From the NCBI GenBank assembly GCA_015486095.1, contig WFSK01000030.1:1-9173 (forward strand): a DNA stretch of 9,173 nucleotides, read 5' to 3'. Below, piece by piece: positions 6,661 through 9,173 of this stretch. This stretch comes from Thermotogae bacterium (lineage in GTDB: Bacteria; Thermotogota; Thermotogae; B3-G13). Position 1 is the stretch's first letter, and the number at the start of each line of letters is the position of its first letter. The translations under genes were made by a program, and so were the position numbers. The notes below the pieces were generated by a model that made no database searches, was not told where the DNA came from, and saw nothing but the letters and a program-made list of their open reading frames with translations.

Positions 6661-7127
6661 GTCTTTCTCCTCTTCATCCTGTAATCGGATGCGAGCAGAA
6701 AGCTCCTTATGCTCACGTGACTGATATTTACTTTTCTCATATCACTGATTATCCTTTCGACTTTCCTATACGGATATTCTATGGCTATAAAAGCCGTTAA
6801 ACCCCTCAAGAAGTTGCTCACCCTCTGGTTCTTAGAAAGCCTTAGATACGCCAGCAATGGAGCAATGTTGTTATTCCCTTTCTTCAAAACCCTGTATCTG
6901 AATTTGAGGATGCCGAAGATGGTCTTCAATTTCCTCCTACGCGTTCGAACGATACGGTATCCCTGAGATACATATTCACTCGAAAGCTGTTTATCTATAC
7001 TTTCAAATATCCTGGTTACCGCTTTTCCTTCTCGTGCCAATAGAAAAGATTCGAGGTCAAAGCTTTTTGGAGGGAACATAGGTACGGTGATCTCAAATGT
7101 TATCTTTACTTCCTGCATCGATTTCAT
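6645..7127 (-). pseudogene. UPF0236/ISLre2-type transposase, N-terminal fragment
   Basis: A 160-codon frame matching only the N-terminal part of UPF0236/ISLre2-type transposases, normally 400-500 residues. The family pattern is visible from about 45 on: YRIVRTRRRKLKTIFGILKFRYRV (57-80, the basic beta region), LLAYLRLSKNQRVSNFLRGL (91-110), IEYPYRKVERIISDM (116-130) and ISHVSIRSFL (134-143). The frame then ends in a short basic tail, and the catalytic part that should follow is absent from the adjacent 200 bp in any frame I could read. A strong AAGGAGG lies upstream, but 12 nt from the ATG, longer than usual. The intact frame, its own ribosome binding site and a hairpin at the stop leave open that a shortened DNA-binding protein is still made; loss by deletion is the simpler reading. 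Confidence 0.7.
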
Positions 7128-7155
7128 AAACAGTTCTTACCTCCTTATACCCTTG

Positions 7156-7193
7156 TATTTTACAAATTGATTACTGTTGATTTTTGTAAAATA
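7156..7193. promoter_or_regulatory. 11-bp inverted repeat TATTTTACAAA, operator-like
   Basis: TATTTTACAAA (7156-7166) and its exact reverse complement TTTGTAAAATA (7183-7193) are separated by 16 bp, just upstream of the transposase fragment's ribosome binding site on the minus strand. A third exact copy, in direct orientation, lies at 7305-7315 and overlaps the candidate -35 of the rightward operon. The arrangement fits a regulator binding site controlling both divergent transcripts, or part of the element's ends. No known regulator consensus is recognised. Confidence 0.45.
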
Positions 7194-7308
7194 TCGAGGT
7201 GTTATCGTAAATTCGATACTCATAAGATTCTTGCGATCGGATAAAAAACCATATCGAAAAAGGAACTTCTTTCGCTTATTCAGGCACTTTTGGAAAAACC
7301 CTAATATT

Positions 7309-7338
7309 TTACAAACCTCATTCCGCAGGCATTATAAA
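7309..7338 (+). promoter_or_regulatory. Candidate promoter for the cheY-like/cheX operon
   Basis: TTTACA (7309-7314) and TATAAA (7333-7338) each match five of six bases of the sigma-70 -35 and -10 boxes, with an 18-bp spacer. This would place the transcript start near 7345 and give a 5' leader of about 160 nt. The -35 lies inside the third TATTTTACAAA copy. Assigned by eye; other AT-rich hexamers exist nearby. Confidence 0.35.
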
Positions 7339-7356
7339 ATTACCTTAGGTTTTTGA

Positions 7357-7476
7357 ATATCGAATTTCCTCGACACCCGATATGGAGAATGAAAGATTCG
7401 AACTATATTTCTTCTTCCCAATATTAAAACCCTGAATCGTTCTTCTAATGCTTATGCTCTCTTCACAGATATCGGG
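7357..7476 (+). promoter_or_regulatory. Possible structured leader with alternative pairings
   Basis: CCCGATAT (7376-7383) can pair perfectly with ATATCGGG (7469-7476), ending 16 nt before the ribosome binding site of the first gene. The same CGATAT can instead pair with ATATCG at 7357-7362 (15-nt loop). Within the long loop, GATTC (7395-7399) faces GAATC (7434-7438) and ATATT (7405-7409) faces AATAT (7420-7424). The two main pairings exclude each other, as in attenuators or riboswitches, but no known riboswitch class is recognised and no coding frame is supported between 7128 and 7504. They could equally be DNA operator half-sites. Confidence 0.3.
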
Positions 7477-7504
7477 GGCTAATTGAAGAGTGGGAGGTAA
7501 GGAA

Positions 7505-7864
7505 ATGACGAGGATTCTACTCGTGGACGATTCCTCATTCGTGAGGAAGATGATGCGGAGAATGCTTGAGCCTCAGGGTTTCCAGGTAGCGGGAGAAGCT
7601 GGAAATGGAGAGGAAGGGGTGAATCTTTACAAGCAGTTGAAACCCGATGTAGTGATCATGGATATGACAATGCCTGTAAAAGGAGGATTAGAAGCCTCTA
7701 AGGAGATCTTGTCCGAATTTCCCAGGGCAAGAATAGTACTCCTAACCGCTATGGAAAGAACGAATATCGTTGAGGAAGCAAAAGCGATCGGAATAAAGCA
7801 TCATCTACGAAAACCATTCAAACCCAGCGATATAATAGAAACCATAAGAAAAGTGATCGTGTGA
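7505..7864 (+). CDS. CheY-like single-domain response regulator
   Basis: A 119-residue stand-alone receiver domain with no output domain. The acidic pocket is Asp8-Asp9 (ILLVDDSS), the phospho-acceptor is Asp53 (IMDMTMP), the switch Thr is Thr81 (LLTAM), and Lys103 precedes Pro-Phe (RKPF). The usual aromatic switch residue before this is His here (KHHLRKPF), a modest departure. Such proteins pass a phosphoryl signal to a partner such as the flagellar motor, another kinase or a phosphorelay. The ATG at 7505 is chosen because GGAGG lies 7 nt upstream; a GTG at 7490 lies before that site and is unlikely. The CheX-type gene starts 13 bp after the stop, so the two are probably cotranscribed and functionally paired. 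No motility genes lie in the window, so a motor role is not shown. Confidence 0.93.
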   Translation: MTRILLVDDSSFVRKMMRRMLEPQGFQVAGEAGNGEEGVNLYKQLKPDVVIMDMTMPVKGGLEASKEILSEFPRARIVLLTAMERTNIVEEAKAIGIKHHLRKPFKPSDIIETIRKVIV

Positions 7865-7877
7865 GGCTGTGATCCTC

Positions 7878-8369
7878 ATGAGAAAAGAAATAAAGAGAGT
7901 GATTATTGATTTTACGAACTCTGCCGTGGCTGTTTATAAGGAATTGGCATCGAGAACTATACCAATAGTAAAGACACTGGAAAAGAATGAAGGCAATGTT
8001 ATTGTAGTAAATGGATGTGCAGCTATGTTAGGGTTCGAAGGGAGATTTAATGGCAGATTCCTTTTAAATCTATCTTTTCCTGAAGCCCTTAGACTACACG
8101 AAGCCATTACGGGAAAAGTTGTGAACGAAATTAGTGATGATGTCTTGCTCACCGTATCCGAAGTGGGGAATATGATCGCTAAGGATGCCGTTACAAGGAT
8201 AAACGATGAATTCGAAGGAGCAAATGTTAGATTGTCTCCTCCCAGTGTCTTCGCAGGAAAAGATATGAAGCTCTTCAACTTCAGGATCAATGCCTACAAC
8301 GTCCTCTTGAAGACCTATGATGAATATATAAGGATAAACGTTGCTGTTAAGGGCATAGAAGAGAGATAA
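7878..8369 (+). CDS. cheX: CheX-type CheY-P phosphatase
   Basis: A 163-residue protein of the CheC/CheX/FliY phosphatase superfamily in its CheX form. The single catalytic motif E-x2-N is seen as Glu95-Val-Gly-Asn98 in LLTVSEVGNMIAKDA, preceded by a beta strand FLLNLSFPEALRL (61-73); an FNFRINAY strand (133-140) follows. CheX dimers dephosphorylate CheY-P, with these Glu and Asn residues positioning the attacking water. The N-terminal helix FTNSAVAVYKEL fits the family. The start is taken as ATG 7878, 11 nt after GAGG (7863-7866) that overlaps the preceding stop; GTG 7869 is possible but only 2 nt from GAGG. The adjacent receiver gene is the obvious substrate. No CheA or other chemotaxis kinase is in the window. 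Confidence 0.88.
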   Translation: MRKEIKRVIIDFTNSAVAVYKELASRTIPIVKTLEKNEGNVIVVNGCAAMLGFEGRFNGRFLLNLSFPEALRLHEAITGKVVNEISDDVLLTVSEVGNMIAKDAVTRINDEFEGANVRLSPPSVFAGKDMKLFNFRINAYNVLLKTYDEYIRINVAVKGIEER

Positions 8370-8436
8370 TGGGATCTTCTCCTCGTTCGAATCTCGTTTA
8401 CATTGCTCTTGGATCGATAAAAGAAGGGTAGTGTGG

Positions 8437-9173
8437 ATGTTTAGAAGATTTATAAAGAGAAGTAGAGTATTTTTGATGATCCTTATCGTTTTCTTCGTAT
8501 TCGTAGAATCGATCATATATTTCAACGGACATGTGGCATATCGTACGGAAGTGAAGCGAGAAAATGAAGAAGCAGAAGCTCGATTACAATGTGCAGAAAA
8601 GACCATTAAAAAGCTTTTTTCCTCTGCTGAAGACGATCTGTTCTTCCTAAAAAACCTCCCGAGCGTTAAAAGCTATGTCGATAGTGATTTCAACTCTACA
8701 GATTATAAAAGGAAAGTTGAGAAAATATTCTATCTATTCGCAAGAGAAAATGAGCGATATCATCAGATCAGAATCATTAATTCTTTGGGACGTGAAGTAA
8801 TTGGGGTAGATAATAATCCGGATGGGGTTACTACGATCGTTCCCGATTCTGAGCTGCAAGATAAAAAAGGCAGATATTATTTTCAGGAGACGATGAAACT
8901 GGACAGAGATCGAGTCTACATCTCTCCAATAGATTCGAATATCAAAAGGAAAAAGATGGGAACACCTCTTCCCGTGATAAGAATTGCCACTCCTCTATTC
9001 GATTCTAAAAATGGAAAGAAAGGGATCATCGTTTTGAATCTCTATCTGTCCGGCATCCTTAACTTCCTTTCTAAGAATATATTCTTCCAAAGTGAAGAAG
9101 GATATTTAATATCGTTGAGGTCGGATGGCTCCATCAACTTCTCGAGATCTAAGTACACGCTCAATAGAGGCTC
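8437..9173 (+). CDS. Membrane sensor with Cache-like extracellular domain, N-terminal part
   Basis: A reading frame open from ATG 8437 to the window edge (245 codons plus 2 nt). Residues 1-10 are basic (FRRFIKRSR) and are followed by a membrane span (11-29). After that comes an extracellular region: a helix (about 33-82, ENEEAEARLQCAEKTIKKLF...) and a Cache/PAS-like beta domain with IRIINSLGREVIGVD (111-125), QDKKGRYYFQETMKL (141-155), VYISPID (160-166), VIRIATPLFD (180-189) and KKGIIVLNLYLSGI (194-207). The pattern is that of dCache ligand sensors on histidine kinases, chemoreceptors and diguanylate cyclases; the output domain lies outside the window, so the class is unknown. The ATG has AAGGG 8 nt upstream. 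The gene follows cheX by 67 bp on the same strand and may belong to the same operon, as a source of input to the receiver. Confidence 0.85.
   Translation, partial: MFRRFIKRSRVFLMILIVFFVFVESIIYFNGHVAYRTEVKRENEEAEARLQCAEKTIKKLFSSAEDDLFFLKNLPSVKSYVDSDFNSTDYKRKVEKIFYLFARENERYHQIRIINSLGREVIGVDNNPDGVTTIVPDSELQDKKGRYYFQETMKLDRDRVYISPIDSNIKRKKMGTPLPVIRIATPLFDSKNGKKGIIVLNLYLSGILNFLSKNIFFQSEEGYLISLRSDGSINFSRSKYTLNRG

Larger units (their letters stand above)
6546..7237 (-). mobile_element. Internally deleted UPF0236/ISLre2-type element (relic)
   Basis: An 11-bp perfect inverted repeat, ATCGCAAGAAT (6546-6556) and ATTCTTGCGAT (7227-7237), brackets a truncated transposase reading frame. A second, inner 8-bp pair, TAACACCT (6604-6611) and AGGTGTTA (7197-7204), brackets it too. 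Just outside the outer arms both sides carry TTTTTT at slightly different spacing. No convincing target-site duplication is seen at either set of ends, so the exact boundary is uncertain. Full UPF0236/ISLre2 elements are about 1.5 kb or longer, so about 0.7 kb suggests an internal deletion (a MITE-like derivative). Chance inverted repeats cannot be excluded without a genome comparison. Confidence 0.45.

Noticed and set aside
7391..7404. tRNA T-loop-like word GATTCGAAC
   Set aside because: No acceptor, D or anticodon stem can be placed around it.
7934..8606. Minus-strand reading frames of 118 and 170 codons opposite cheX and the sensor gene
   Set aside because: They are shadows of the cheX frame, whose E-x2-N motif and family pattern are clear; neither antisense product resembles a known family.

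Overview
The window looks like chromosomal DNA from a moderately AT-rich bacterium with strong GGAGGTGA-type ribosome binding sites. The gene content (stand-alone CheX phosphatase, a GT4 enzyme of the diacylglycerol-glucosyltransferase type, a CHASE2 adenylate cyclase, a GAF-GAF-HD-GYP protein, a DUF2922-like mini-protein) would suit Thermotogota or a related anaerobic, Firmicutes-like lineage. That placement is an inference from gene families, not from a marker gene.

Layout. Positions 1-730 (+): two very small genes (74 and 81 codons), each preceded by a similar intergenic module and a near-perfect ribosome binding site. A hairpin follows the first and a hairpin-plus-T-run terminator follows the second. 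Positions 767-6442 (-), read right to left: a GT4 glycosyltransferase; a 164-bp gap with a foldable repeat; then a CHASE2 adenylate cyclase, a GAF-GAF-HD-GYP phosphodiesterase 2 bp after it, and a DUF3307 membrane protein about 50-70 bp further on. Positions 6546-7237: remains of a mobile element, namely the N-terminal third of a UPF0236/ISLre2-type transposase (-) between nested inverted repeats. Positions 7238-7504: a long, structured upstream region of the rightward operon, with a candidate promoter and alternative pairings. Positions 7505-9173 (+): a CheY-like receiver, a CheX-type phosphatase and the N-terminal part of a membrane sensor with a Cache-like extracellular domain, cut by the window edge.

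Function. Apart from the small genes, the glycosyltransferase and the transposon relic, the window concerns signalling. The cyclase/HD-GYP pair makes one cyclic nucleotide (predicted cAMP) and degrades another (c-di-GMP) from adjacent, probably coupled genes. The CheY-CheX pair supplies a phospho-receiver together with a phosphatase for it, next to a membrane sensor. The items most worth following up are the duplicated module before the two mini-genes, the cAMP/c-di-GMP gene pair, the likely non-canonical start of the DUF3307 gene, and the deleted mobile element with 11-bp inverted ends.
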